NCBI GenBank assembly: GCA_050115555.1
Contig: JASFQI010000008.1
Location: forward strand, 1-35,132
Origin: JASFQI01 sp050115555
GTDB lineage: Bacteria; Desulfobacterota; DSM-4660; Desulfatiglandales; HGW-15
DNA length: 35,132 bases
Direction of reading: 5' to 3'
This document shows positions 24,492-32,388 of this stretch, piece after piece. Numbering within the stretch: the stretch's first letter is position 1; each line of letters begins with the position of its first letter. The notes under the pieces are model-generated. The model was given only the letters and a program-made list of their open reading frames with translations. It ran no database searches and was not told the origin of the DNA. Made by a program: the position numbers and the translations under genes.

Positions 24492-25778
24492 ATGCACCAC
24501 TTCCAGTACAACAGCAACGGAGAGCTTTACGCAGAGGAGGTTCCTGTCTCCCGAATCGTGGATGAGTTGGGAACCCCTTTCTACCTGTACTCCCATGCGA
24601 CTCTGCTCAGGCACTTTCGGGCCTTTGACGGGGCCTTTGACGGCATTCCGCACCAGGTCTGTTTCTCCCTGAAGTCCAACTCCAGTATGGCGGTGATTCG
24701 GCTCTTTGCCGGGGAAGGGGGCGGCGCAGACATCGTGAGCGGGGGCGAGCTCTACCGGGCCCTGGCCGCGGGCGTGGATCCGGGAAAGATCGTCTACTCG
24801 GGGGTGGGAAAGACCGCCGAGGAAATGGCGTATGCTCTTCGCTCCGGGATCATGCTCTTCGCACTGGAGTCGACCCAGGAGATGGCCCTTCTCGACGAGG
24901 TGGCGGCCGGTCTGGGAAAACGGGCGCCGGTGGCGATCCGGGTGAATCCGGACATCGACCCTCAAACCCATCCGTACATCTCCACAGGGCTCCGTGAGAA
25001 CAAGTTCGGCATCCCCTTTGATCAGGCCCTGGATGTGTACACCCGTGCGGCTTCCATGGACCATCTGGAGGTCTGCGGGGTGTCCTGCCACATCGGCAGT
25101 CAACTGGTCCAGATCAGCCCCGTGGTCGAGGCCCTTCGGAAGCTCAAGGAGTTGATCGTTCAGCTGTCCGGCAGGGGCCTCTCCATCCGCTATCTGGATC
25201 TGGGCGGTGGCCTGGGCATCACATACGACCAGGAGAGCCCGCCGGAGCCCCGGGAGTACGCGGAAGCGCTGCGGAGCGAGCTGGACATGAAGGACATGGT
25301 TCTGGTGCTGGAGCCGGGCCGCGTCATCGTGGGGAATGCCGGCATTCTCGTCACCAGGGTGCTCTACACCAAGACCGTGGAATCCAAGACGTTCTACATC
25401 GTGGATGCCGCCATGAACGATTTGCTCCGCCCGAGCCTGTACGGCTCCTACCACGGGATCCAGCCCGTGCGAAAGCAGGATCGAGAGCGGGTCAGGGCCG
25501 ATGTGGTGGGCCCGATCTGCGAGTCCAGCGACTTCCTGGCGAGGGATCGCGAGATGGAGGCCTTCAACCCGGGCGACCTCATGGCCGTGATGAGCGCCGG
25601 AGCTTATGGATTCACCATGGCCTCGGTGTACAACTCTCGTCCCAGGCCTCCGGAGGTGATGGTATGTGGAGAGGGCTTTGAGGTCGTTCGTGAACGAGAG
25701 GGTTACGAAGACCTGATTCGAGGCGAGCGGGTGCCGGATTTCCTGGCGGATCGGGTCCCGGGCAGGGCCGAGGGTTGA
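24492..25778 (+). CDS. lysA: Diaminopimelate decarboxylase
   Basis: A 428-residue fold-III PLP enzyme, the last step of lysine synthesis (meso-diaminopimelate to lysine). Landmarks are the PLP lysine K61 in FSLKSN, HIGSQ (200-204), GGGLG (238-242), EPGRVIVGNAG, and the active-site CESSD (C343) of the partner subunit. The ribosome site is weak (GGGA before ATG 24492) and a hairpin lies just upstream, so translation or transcription into the gene may be regulated. Only four bases separate it from dapF. Confidence 0.95.
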   Translation: MHHFQYNSNGELYAEEVPVSRIVDELGTPFYLYSHATLLRHFRAFDGAFDGIPHQVCFSLKSNSSMAVIRLFAGEGGGADIVSGGELYRALAAGVDPGKIVYSGVGKTAEEMAYALRSGIMLFALESTQEMALLDEVAAGLGKRAPVAIRVNPDIDPQTHPYISTGLRENKFGIPFDQALDVYTRAASMDHLEVCGVSCHIGSQLVQISPVVEALRKLKELIVQLSGRGLSIRYLDLGGGLGITYDQESPPEPREYAEALRSELDMKDMVLVLEPGRVIVGNAGILVTRVLYTKTVESKTFYIVDAAMNDLLRPSLYGSYHGIQPVRKQDRERVRADVVGPICESSDFLARDREMEAFNPGDLMAVMSAGAYGFTMASVYNSRPRPPEVMVCGEGFEVVREREGYEDLIRGERVPDFLADRVPGRAEG

Positions 25779-25782
25779 GGTC

Positions 25783-26604
25783 ATGGCGGAGCTCGCATTC
25801 TGGAAGATGAGCGGGAGCGGGAACGATTTCATCCTGGTCGACAACCGGGACGGAAAGATTCCTCCGCAGGACATGAGCCGATGGGTGGAGCGTGTCTGCC
25901 GGCGGAGGGAATCGATCGGTGCGGACGGCGTGATCTTCGTGGAACCCTCGAGCCGGTGTGATTTCTCCTGGCGGTTTTTCAATGCGGATGGGGGCGAGGT
26001 GGAGATGTGCGGCAACGGCAGCCGCTGTGTGGCCCGTTTTGCCTACCTCAATGGAATCGCGGGCCCGGATATGATTTTCGATACTCTGGCCGGACCGATT
26101 TCCGCCCAGGTGAGTGGACGGGTGGTCACGGTCCAGATGCCGCGTCCGTTCGATCTCAGGAAGGACATCGATCTGCCCCCCGGAGACGGCTGGCAAGTCG
26201 CGGACTTCATCAACACGGGCGTTCCCCACGTGGTGATCCGAGTAGACGACCTGGAGCACTGCCCGGTGGTGGAGCAGGGACGATGGATTCGCCACCATGC
26301 CCTTTTCGCACCTGAGGGCACGAACGTGAACTTTGTGCACGTCACCGGCCCCGGCACCATCGCCGTTCGGACCTACGAGCGTGGGGTGGAGGACGAGACC
26401 CTGGCCTGCGGGACCGGATCCATCGCCTCCGCCCTGGTGTGCGCGTCGCGCGGTCTGGTGCAGTCCCCCGTTCGAGTGACCACGCGGGGCGGAGAAGAGC
26501 TCGGCATCCATTTCCAGGAGGACTCGGGGGAGTTTTCCGAGGTATGGTTGGAAGGAAACACGTCGATTGTTTATCGGGCCAGTCTGGGCGAAGAGGCCCT
26601 TTGA
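25783..26604 (+). CDS. dapF: Diaminopimelate epimerase
   Basis: A 273-residue cofactor-independent epimerase interconverting LL- and meso-diaminopimelate. Both catalytic cysteines are present: C76 in MCGNGSRC and C209 in ACGTGS. The opening FWKMSGSGNDFILVDNR is characteristic. It follows lysA by 4 bp, and the ribosome site (GAGG) lies at the lysA stop. An 8-bp perfect hairpin (CCGAAGAA/TTCTTCGG, 26610-26642) lies after the stop, without a T-run, before dapA. Confidence 0.96.
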   Translation: MAELAFWKMSGSGNDFILVDNRDGKIPPQDMSRWVERVCRRRESIGADGVIFVEPSSRCDFSWRFFNADGGEVEMCGNGSRCVARFAYLNGIAGPDMIFDTLAGPISAQVSGRVVTVQMPRPFDLRKDIDLPPGDGWQVADFINTGVPHVVIRVDDLEHCPVVEQGRWIRHHALFAPEGTNVNFVHVTGPGTIAVRTYERGVEDETLACGTGSIASALVCASRGLVQSPVRVTTRGGEELGIHFQEDSGEFSEVWLEGNTSIVYRASLGEEAL

Positions 26605-26689
26605 CCGGCCCGAAGAATGGGCGCCCGGTTCGTTTTCTTCGGACGCCTGCACAACACAACCCATAAGAACAAGAAGAGGGAGGGTTGTC

Positions 26690-27562
26690 ATGTTCAAGGG
26701 ATCCATTGTCGCCATTGTCACGCCGTTCAAGGGCGGCCAGGTCGATGAAGCGGGATACCGGGAGCTCATCGAGTTCCAGATCGAGAACGGCACGAGCGCC
26801 ATTGTTCCGTGCGGCACCACAGGGGAGTCTGCAACGCTCTCCATGGACGAGCACGCCCACGTGATCGACATCTGCGTGGACGCCGTGAAAAAGCGCGTCC
26901 CGGTGATCGCCGGGACCGGCGGAAACAACACCCAGGAGGCGATCGAGCTGACCCGGCATGCCAAGGAAGCCGGAGCGGACGCCACGCTCCAGGTGACCCC
27001 CTACTACAACAAGCCCACCCAGGAGGGGCTCTACCAGCATTTTTCGACTATCGCCAGAGAGGTCCCCTTGCCCCAGGTGCTCTACAACGTCCCGGGTCGA
27101 ACGAGTGTGAACATGCTCCCGGAGACCGTAGCACGGCTTGCAGAGCTGCCCGAGGTCGTGGGCGTCAAGGAGGCCTCCGGAAGCCTCTCCCAGATGGCGG
27201 ATATCCTGAACCTGGCAGGGGACAAGATCACCCTGCTTTCGGGCGATGACAACGTGCTCATGCCCGTGCTGTCGATCGGGGGCAAAGGCGTGATCTCCGT
27301 GGTGGCCAACATCATTCCGCGGGACGTCGCCGATGTGATTGACGCCTGGGAGCAGGGGAATGCGGAGCAGGCCAGGGAGCGCTTCTTCAAGATCTTTCCC
27401 TTGTGCCGCGCCATGTTTTTTGAGACGAACCCCATCCCGGTGAAAACCGCTCTCGGCCTCGTGGGCAGGATCGACGGGGAGATGCGTCTGCCCCTTTCGC
27501 CCATGGCCCCGGCCAACCTGGAAAAGCTGAAGCAGGCCCTGGAGGCCTACGGCCTCCTGTAG
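26690..27562 (+). CDS. dapA: 4-hydroxy-tetrahydrodipicolinate synthase
   Basis: A 290-residue TIM-barrel aldolase condensing pyruvate with aspartate semialdehyde. The Schiff-base lysine is K160 (GVKEASG), with the catalytic triad residues Y132 (YNVPGRT), T44 (CGTTGES) and Y106 (PYYNK). The ribosome site and start, AGGGAGGGTTGTCATG (26677-26692), are identical to those of dapB. The gene lies 85 bp after dapF. Whether it is inhibited by lysine cannot be told. Confidence 0.96.
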   Translation: MFKGSIVAIVTPFKGGQVDEAGYRELIEFQIENGTSAIVPCGTTGESATLSMDEHAHVIDICVDAVKKRVPVIAGTGGNNTQEAIELTRHAKEAGADATLQVTPYYNKPTQEGLYQHFSTIAREVPLPQVLYNVPGRTSVNMLPETVARLAELPEVVGVKEASGSLSQMADILNLAGDKITLLSGDDNVLMPVLSIGGKGVISVVANIIPRDVADVIDAWEQGNAEQARERFFKIFPLCRAMFFETNPIPVKTALGLVGRIDGEMRLPLSPMAPANLEKLKQALEAYGLL

Positions 27563-27594
27563 CCGGTTTTGCATGAAAAGCAGGGAGGGTTGTC

Positions 27595-28398
27595 ATGGTG
27601 AACGTGATCGTTGCGGGCGCGGCCGGCCGTATGGGCGGTCGCATCGTCCACATGGTGAACGAGAACCCTGACGTGTCTTTGGTCGGGGCTTTTGAGCGGA
27701 CCGACCACCCCGCTGTAGGCAGGGACGCGGGCGAGGTGGCGGGTCTGGGCGCCATGGGTGTAAAGATCGCCGGTTCCGTGAAGGACGTGATTGAGGCCGG
27801 GGATGTGATCATCGATTTCACGGCCCCCGAGGCCACGCTGGAAAATGTCCGTGTCGCCACCGACCGGGGAAAGAGCATGGTGATCGGCACCACGGGCTTT
27901 GCGGGCGAGCGCCTGGAGGCGCTTCGCTCGGCAGCGCAGGGGATTCGCTGCGTCATGGCGCCGAACATGAGCGTGGGGGTGAACCTCATGTTCCGCATTG
28001 CCGCGGAGATGGCCCGCATCCTGGGTGATGAGTACGACCTGGAGATCCTGGAGACCCACCACCGCTTCAAAAAGGACGCCCCCAGCGGAACTGCCCTTCG
28101 TCTGGCCCAGGTCCTTGCCGAGGCCGTGGGCCGGGACTTGGAGAAGTCGGCTGTCTACGAGCGAAAGGGCATGGTCGGGGAGCGGCGTGCCGACGAGATC
28201 GGAATTCAGGCCCTGCGTGCAGGGGATATCACCGGTGAGCACACCGTGATGTTCGGCGGCATCGGGGAGCGCCTGGAGCTTACCCACCGAGCCCACAATC
28301 GAGACAACTTCGCCCGGGGGGCGGTCCGGGCCGCGTGTTGGGTGGTGGATCAGGCTGTGGGGTTCTATGACATGCAGGACGTCTTAGGCCTGAGATAG
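27595..28398 (+). CDS. dapB: 4-hydroxy-tetrahydrodipicolinate reductase
   Basis: A 267-residue NAD(P)H-dependent reductase producing tetrahydrodipicolinate. The Rossmann loop is GAAGRMG (8-14); FTAPEA and GTTGF follow; the catalytic pair H155-H156 with K159/K160 is in ETHHRFKKDAPSGTA. It is 32 bp after dapA with the same 16-nt initiation sequence. A 357-bp hairpin-rich gap follows before dapL. Confidence 0.96.
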   Translation: MVNVIVAGAAGRMGGRIVHMVNENPDVSLVGAFERTDHPAVGRDAGEVAGLGAMGVKIAGSVKDVIEAGDVIIDFTAPEATLENVRVATDRGKSMVIGTTGFAGERLEALRSAAQGIRCVMAPNMSVGVNLMFRIAAEMARILGDEYDLEILETHHRFKKDAPSGTALRLAQVLAEAVGRDLEKSAVYERKGMVGERRADEIGIQALRAGDITGEHTVMFGGIGERLELTHRAHNRDNFARGAVRAACWVVDQAVGFYDMQDVLGLR

Positions 28399-28675
28399 AT
28401 TGGAAGAAATGGCCCTTTTTCTTCGCACCCTGACGGGTGGCTCAGACCCCACCCTTCGGGCGGGTCCCAGGGAGCGCAATCTCTGCGTCGGTCGGCGGGA
28501 TTCCTTGTGCGACTTACTAAAACGCACGTCTCCGCGCAATCCCTTGATCCTCCTCGACCTTGCGAAAAATGACTCATTTCGGAATGAGCGTGGAACAGCC
28601 AGAACAGCATTCCCCCATCCTCCGGAGGATCATTTTGGAGGAACGGGGCGTATTTGACCTGAACCTTGAAAACGG
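28399..28675. other. Hairpin-dense non-coding segment between dapB and dapL
   Basis: No gene is seen. At least six inverted repeats follow each other: GAAGAAA/TTTCTTC (28403-28424); CACCC-TGAC-GGGTG (28426-28439); GACCC/GGGTC with inner CCC-TTC-GGG (28445-28466); GGGATT/AATCCC (28497-28543) enclosing GTGCG/CGCAC (28507-28527); CTCATT-TCGG-AATGAG (28573-28588); and the 14-bp palindrome centred in ATCCTCCGGAGGAT (28617-28630). GCGCAATC occurs twice (28474, 28534). It could be a non-coding RNA, a decayed palindromic element or a regulatory leader of dapL. Confidence 0.5.
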
Positions 28676-28708
28676 ATTTTCTTGGCGTCTTTGCGCCTTT
28701 GCGAGAGG
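28676..28708 (+). repeat. Second copy of the 33-bp dispersed repeat, upstream of dapL
   Basis: ATTTTCTTGGCG...GCGAGAGG matches the right arm of the argF-argG element at 27 of 33 positions without gaps. Here the opposing arm is missing. It lies 47 bp before the dapL ATG, close to the 39-bp distance seen for argG. Confidence 0.7.
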
Positions 28709-28755
28709 AAGTCTTTTTCCAGCGGATGCCTCCGTTGAATCTGAGGGAAACGAGT

Positions 28756-29919
28756 ATGACATTCGAGAAAGCAGACCGACTCAAGAAACTGCCCCCGTAC
28801 CTGTTCAAGGAGATCGATCGAAAAAAGGCCGAGGTGCGTGCGAGCGGGGTGGACATCATTGACCTCGGGGTGGGGGATCCGGACCTGCCTACACCGCCTC
28901 ACATCATCGAGGCCCTGAAAAAGGGCGCCGAGGACCCGGCCAATCACAGATATCCTTCCTACTCGGGAATGAACGTGCTCAAGGACGCCGTGGCCGAGTG
29001 GTATGACAAGCGCTTCAACGTCGCGCTGGATCCGGCCTCGGAGGTGGTCTCCCTGATCGGGAGCAAGGAAGGGCTGGCCCATCTCCCCCTGGCCTTTCTC
29101 AACCCTGGCGACGTCTCCCTGGTACCCACCCCGGCGTATCCTGTGTACCATACGGCCACCCTCTTTGCGGGCGGGGAGTCCCATTTTCTGCCTCTTCTGG
29201 AGGAGAACGGCTTCCTCCCGGACCTGGAGGCCGTTCCCCGGGAGGTGCTCGAGAAGGCTCGCCTCCTTTTTCTCAACTACCCGAACAACCCGACAGCGGC
29301 GGTAGCGGACGTGCCGTTTTTCGAAAGGGTCGTGTCCTTTGCACGCGCACACGGAATCCTCGTCTGTCACGATGCCGCATACACGGAGATGGCGTTTGAC
29401 GGCTACAGGCCTCCGAGCTTCCTTCAGGCGGAAGGGGCCCGGGAGGTGGGGATCGAGTTCCATTCGCTCTCCAAGACGTACAACATGACGGGGTGGCGGA
29501 TCGGGTTTGCCGTGGGGAACCGGGACGCCGTCGACGGATTGGGGGTCATCAAGAGCAACGTGGACTCGGGCGTGTTCCAGGCCGTGCAGATGGCCGGCAT
29601 CGAGGCGCTCCGCGGGGACCAGAACTGCGTGGAGGAGATGTGCCGCGTGTACACGAGGCGTCGGGACCTCATGGTGGCCGGGCTTGGAGAAGCCGGGTTC
29701 GATGTCGAACCCTGCAAGGCCACGTTCTACCTCTGGGTCCGGACCCCCAACGGTCTCAGCTCCACGGAAACCACGGCCCGGCTCCTGGAGAGCGGTGTGG
29801 TGGTTACGCCCGGAAACGGCTTCGGCGAGCCCGGGGAGGGGTACTTCCGTATCGCGCTGACTCAGACACGTGATCGCCTGGCTGAGGCGGTGGAGCGGAT
29901 CAAGGAGATTTCGTTCTGA
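28756..29919 (+). CDS. dapL: LL-diaminopimelate aminotransferase
   Basis: A 387-residue fold-I PLP aminotransferase that converts tetrahydrodipicolinate directly to LL-diaminopimelate, replacing the acylated DapD-DapC-DapE steps. Seen are DLGVGDPDLPTP (36-47), YPSYSG, NYPNNPT (174-180), D206 (HDAAY) and the PLP lysine K240 in SLSKTYNMTGWRIG. Similar proteins include other class I aminotransferases, but the position in a lys/dap cluster that otherwise lacks the acyl-route genes supports DapL. The ATG at 28756 has GAGG 9 nt upstream; a longer reading would translate the dispersed repeat. Confidence 0.88.
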   Translation: MTFEKADRLKKLPPYLFKEIDRKKAEVRASGVDIIDLGVGDPDLPTPPHIIEALKKGAEDPANHRYPSYSGMNVLKDAVAEWYDKRFNVALDPASEVVSLIGSKEGLAHLPLAFLNPGDVSLVPTPAYPVYHTATLFAGGESHFLPLLEENGFLPDLEAVPREVLEKARLLFLNYPNNPTAAVADVPFFERVVSFARAHGILVCHDAAYTEMAFDGYRPPSFLQAEGAREVGIEFHSLSKTYNMTGWRIGFAVGNRDAVDGLGVIKSNVDSGVFQAVQMAGIEALRGDQNCVEEMCRVYTRRRDLMVAGLGEAGFDVEPCKATFYLWVRTPNGLSSTETTARLLESGVVVTPGNGFGEPGEGYFRIALTQTRDRLAEAVERIKEISF

Positions 29920-29929
29920 CGAGGCCTGC

Positions 29930-30433
29930 ATGGGAAGGACGCTCGCATACATCGGCATTGGGTCCAACCTGGGGGAACCCCTGAAAAACGGACTCGAGGC
30001 CGTGGGACGGATGGGGCGACTTCCCGGGTGCCGGGTCACGGCGGTTTCCCCCTGGTACCGGAGCCGCCCCGTGGGGGTCGAGGACCAGCCCTGGTATGTC
30101 AACGGGGTCGCTCGATTGGAGACCCGGCTGAACGCCGTGGACCTCCTGCACGCGCTTCTGGGCATCGAAGCGGACATGGGGCGGGTGCGTACGGAGCGCT
30201 GGGGGTCCCGGATCATTGATCTCGATCTCCTGCTCTACGGCACGGCGTGCCTTCAGGAGAAGGAGATCACGGTGCCTCATCCGAGGATGCACCTGCGCCG
30301 TTTCGTGGTCGTGCCGCTCTCGGACCTGGACGCCATGCTGGTTCATCCGGTCCTGGGAAGGCGTATCGAAGAGATACGGAAAGACCTTGAAAAGGATGAG
30401 ACCCAGGCGATTCATCCGTTGGATGGGATTTGA
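29930..30433 (+). CDS. folK: 2-amino-4-hydroxy-6-hydroxymethyldihydropteridine pyrophosphokinase
   Basis: A 167-residue HPPK of folate synthesis, transferring pyrophosphate from ATP to the hydroxymethylpterin. The opening YIGIGSNLG (7-15), SPWYRSRPVG (40-49), and the metal-binding WGSRIIDLDLL (91-101, with D97 and D99) and VPHPRMHLRRF are all typical. GAGG lies 5 nt before ATG 29930, ten bases after dapL, so it is probably co-transcribed with it. Confidence 0.95.
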   Translation: MGRTLAYIGIGSNLGEPLKNGLEAVGRMGRLPGCRVTAVSPWYRSRPVGVEDQPWYVNGVARLETRLNAVDLLHALLGIEADMGRVRTERWGSRIIDLDLLLYGTACLQEKEITVPHPRMHLRRFVVVPLSDLDAMLVHPVLGRRIEEIRKDLEKDETQAIHPLDGI

Positions 30434-30436
30434 TCC

Positions 30437-30688
30437 ATGCTGCGAATTCTCATTATTGCTTTTCTTGTGTTCTTTTTGTACCGTGTGGTCAAGGCCATAG
30501 CAGGATTCGGGCGGCCCGCACAACGGACAGCGCCGAATGGAGAGGTCATCGACGAGATGGTGCAGGACCCCCAATGCGGCACCTACATTCCGCGGCAGGA
30601 GGCGGTCAGACGGCGTATCGCCGGGGAGGAGCACTATTTTTGCAGTGAGAAATGCGCATCCGAGTATGAAAAAGCAAGGCGGGGCTAA
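30437..30688 (+). CDS. Small membrane-anchored YHS-like (PP0621-type) protein
   Basis: An 83-residue protein. Residues 3-19 form one membrane segment (LRILIIAFLVFFLYRVV). The C-terminal half has a probable metal-binding unit, DPQCGTYIP (44-52) and HYFCSEKC (66-73), resembling the YHS/TRASH motif 'DPVCGM...yyFCSxxC'. Potential ligands are C47, C69 and C73. Similar small proteins of the PP0621 type are known, but their function is unknown to me. It begins 3 bp after folK, with a weak ribosome site, and probably sits in the inner membrane with the finger on one face. Metal-dependent sensing or delivery is only a guess. Confidence 0.7.
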   Translation: MLRILIIAFLVFFLYRVVKAIAGFGRPAQRTAPNGEVIDEMVQDPQCGTYIPRQEAVRRRIAGEEHYFCSEKCASEYEKARRG

Positions 30689-30757
30689 ACCTGATCATAC
30701 GGGGCCGAACGACTGCATCCGCCCCGTCACGACATCTGCAAAGGAAGGGGACAGCAC

Positions 30758-31399
30758 ATGAAGTTCTTTATCGATACCGCAAACATCGAGGAGATTCAAA
30801 AGGCGAACGACCTGGGACTGCTGGACGGCGTGACCACGAATCCCAGCCTGGTGGCGAAGGAGGGGCGGGATTTCAGGGAGCTCATTCAGGAGATCTGTGA
30901 CATCGTGGATGGGCCGGTCAGTGCGGAGGTCGTGAGCACCGAGACCGCCGGGATGATCGAAGAGGCCCGAAGTCTGGCTGAAATCGCAGAGAACATCGTG
31001 GTGAAGATCCCCCTGATAGCAGAAGGGCTGAAGGCGGTCAAGGTCCTGGCGGGCGAGGGCATTCATACGAACGTCACGCTGTGCTTCAGTCCGATCCAGG
31101 CGCTGATGGCGGCCAAGGCCGGTGCCTCATACATCAGCCCGTTCGTGGGTCGTCTGGATGACCTGAGCCAGGAAGGCATGGAGCTCGTGGAGCAGATCGT
31201 CACGATTTACGAGAACTACGGCTACGATACGGAGATCATCGTGGCCAGCGTACGCAACCCCCTTCATGTGCTCGACGCGGCCCTCATGGGCGCGGACATT
31301 GCCACGATCCCGTACAAGGTCATGGAGCAGCTCATCAAGCATCCCATGACGGATATCGGCTTGGAGAAGTTTCTGGCGGATTGGAAGAAAATGGGGTAG
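30758..31399 (+). CDS. tal: Transaldolase / fructose-6-phosphate aldolase family (small type)
   Basis: A 213-residue TIM-barrel enzyme of the short transaldolase (TalC/FSA) subfamily. The opening MKFFIDTANIEEI, GVTTNPSL (24-31), the Schiff-base lysine K83 in VVKIP, and FSPIQALMAAKAGASYISPFVGR are characteristic. It either transfers dihydroxyacetone between sugar phosphates in the non-oxidative pentose phosphate pathway or acts as fructose-6-phosphate aldolase; by eye I cannot separate these, and transaldolase is the commoner activity. AAGGAAGGGG precedes the ATG. Confidence 0.92.
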   Translation: MKFFIDTANIEEIQKANDLGLLDGVTTNPSLVAKEGRDFRELIQEICDIVDGPVSAEVVSTETAGMIEEARSLAEIAENIVVKIPLIAEGLKAVKVLAGEGIHTNVTLCFSPIQALMAAKAGASYISPFVGRLDDLSQEGMELVEQIVTIYENYGYDTEIIVASVRNPLHVLDAALMGADIATIPYKVMEQLIKHPMTDIGLEKFLADWKKMG

Positions 31400-31401
31400 C
31401 C

Positions 31402-31986
31402 ATGCGCCTTTCCCTTCAAGCGACGGGTGTGCTTGCGGTTTTTGCGGCCTGTATCCTCCTGGGGGCGCCTCGCACGGGTTCGGCGGACATCTACCGCTAC
31501 AAGGACGAGAACGGCGTATGGCACTTCACGAACATCAAGAGCGATTCCCGTTATCGTCTCTACCTCAAGTCCCCGGAGAAGCGCGCTGCGGAGTACATTG
31601 AAAAGTACGGCTCCATCATCAAGCAGGCGTCTGCGCACTTCGAGGTGGAGCCGTCGCTGATCAAGGCGGTGATCAAGGCCGAGTCCGGCTTCAATCACCG
31701 CGCTGTGTCCCACAAGGGCGCCCAGGGCCTCATGCAGCTCATGCCGAGCACGGCCGACCTGCTGCGTGTGAACGACCCCTTTGACCCCACGGAGAACATC
31801 TTCGGGGGGACACGCTACCTGAAACAGCTGCTCGACCGCTTCAACGATATGAGGCTGGCCGTGGCCGCTTACAATGCCGGTCCAGAGGCGGTGGAAAACT
31901 ACCGGGGAATACCGCCTTACGAGGAGACGCAGGTCTTTGTGAAGCGTGTGATTGATTATTATAACGGCTACCAGAAGAAGAAATGA
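31402..31986 (+). CDS. Periplasmic lytic transglycosylase (SLT domain) with DUF4124-like N-terminus
   Basis: A 194-residue secreted protein. Residues 1-28 form a signal peptide (cleavage near GSA-D), 29-55 a DUF4124-like unit (IYRYKDENGVWHFTN), and 75-190 a Slt-type lysozyme-like domain with catalytic E94 (KAESGFN), GLMQLMP (109-115) and AYNAGP (156-161). It should cut peptidoglycan glycan strands, forming anhydro-muropeptides. It starts 2 bp after tal with a poor ribosome site, suggesting translational coupling. A strong hairpin follows its stop and closes the long cluster. Confidence 0.93.
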   Translation: MRLSLQATGVLAVFAACILLGAPRTGSADIYRYKDENGVWHFTNIKSDSRYRLYLKSPEKRAAEYIEKYGSIIKQASAHFEVEPSLIKAVIKAESGFNHRAVSHKGAQGLMQLMPSTADLLRVNDPFDPTENIFGGTRYLKQLLDRFNDMRLAVAAYNAGPEAVENYRGIPPYEETQVFVKRVIDYYNGYQKKK

Positions 31987-31993
31987 GAAACGA

Positions 31994-32040
31994 CCGTTCC
32001 CTCCGGGCCCCTTTTATAGGCCCGGGGGGAACGGCTTCTG
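31994..32040 (+). terminator. Strong hairpin terminator after the lytic transglycosylase
   Basis: CCGTTCCCTCCGGGCC (31994-32009) pairs with GGCCCGGGGGGAACGG (32019-32034) over 16 bp with one G-U, around a 9-nt loop. CTTCTG follows. The T-run is weak, but the stem is the most stable in this part of the window. Confidence 0.65.
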
Positions 32041-32388
32041 TCCGTGTCACCCATGTTCGTCGGTCCCGGTGGAACACAAGCCTTTCGGCCGGCCGCAGAA
32101 GATCCCTGTTTGATCTCGAAAAACCCAGACGCCTCACCACGAAATTTCTGCAGCAGAACCTTTCCATATTTTTATAACCCTGTTTCGTCGCTCATTCATT
32201 GTAAGTCAGGCATATTCTTTTGGTTCATTCTTGTCGATTGGCCGAAGACCATGAGGGTAGGGCCGATGATTCCAATGAGAAGTTGGGAGAGACAGGCATA
32301 AGGGCTTGTCACGTGCTTCGCCTTTGGAAGAAGCCTTTCATGAATCAAATCAACCGCTTTTAGGTATGGACGTGCAAAGGAGACGATC
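32035..32388. other. Intergenic region before the vWA-domain gene
   Basis: No gene or known RNA is seen in this 354-bp stretch. Its middle is AT-rich, with TATTTTTATAAC near 32168-32179, which may contain a promoter for the downstream gene, but no convincing -35/-10 pair could be fixed. A short stem (GCTTC/GAAG-containing, about 32318-32334) lies near the end. No cyclic-di-GMP or other riboswitch consensus was recognised. Confidence 0.35.
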
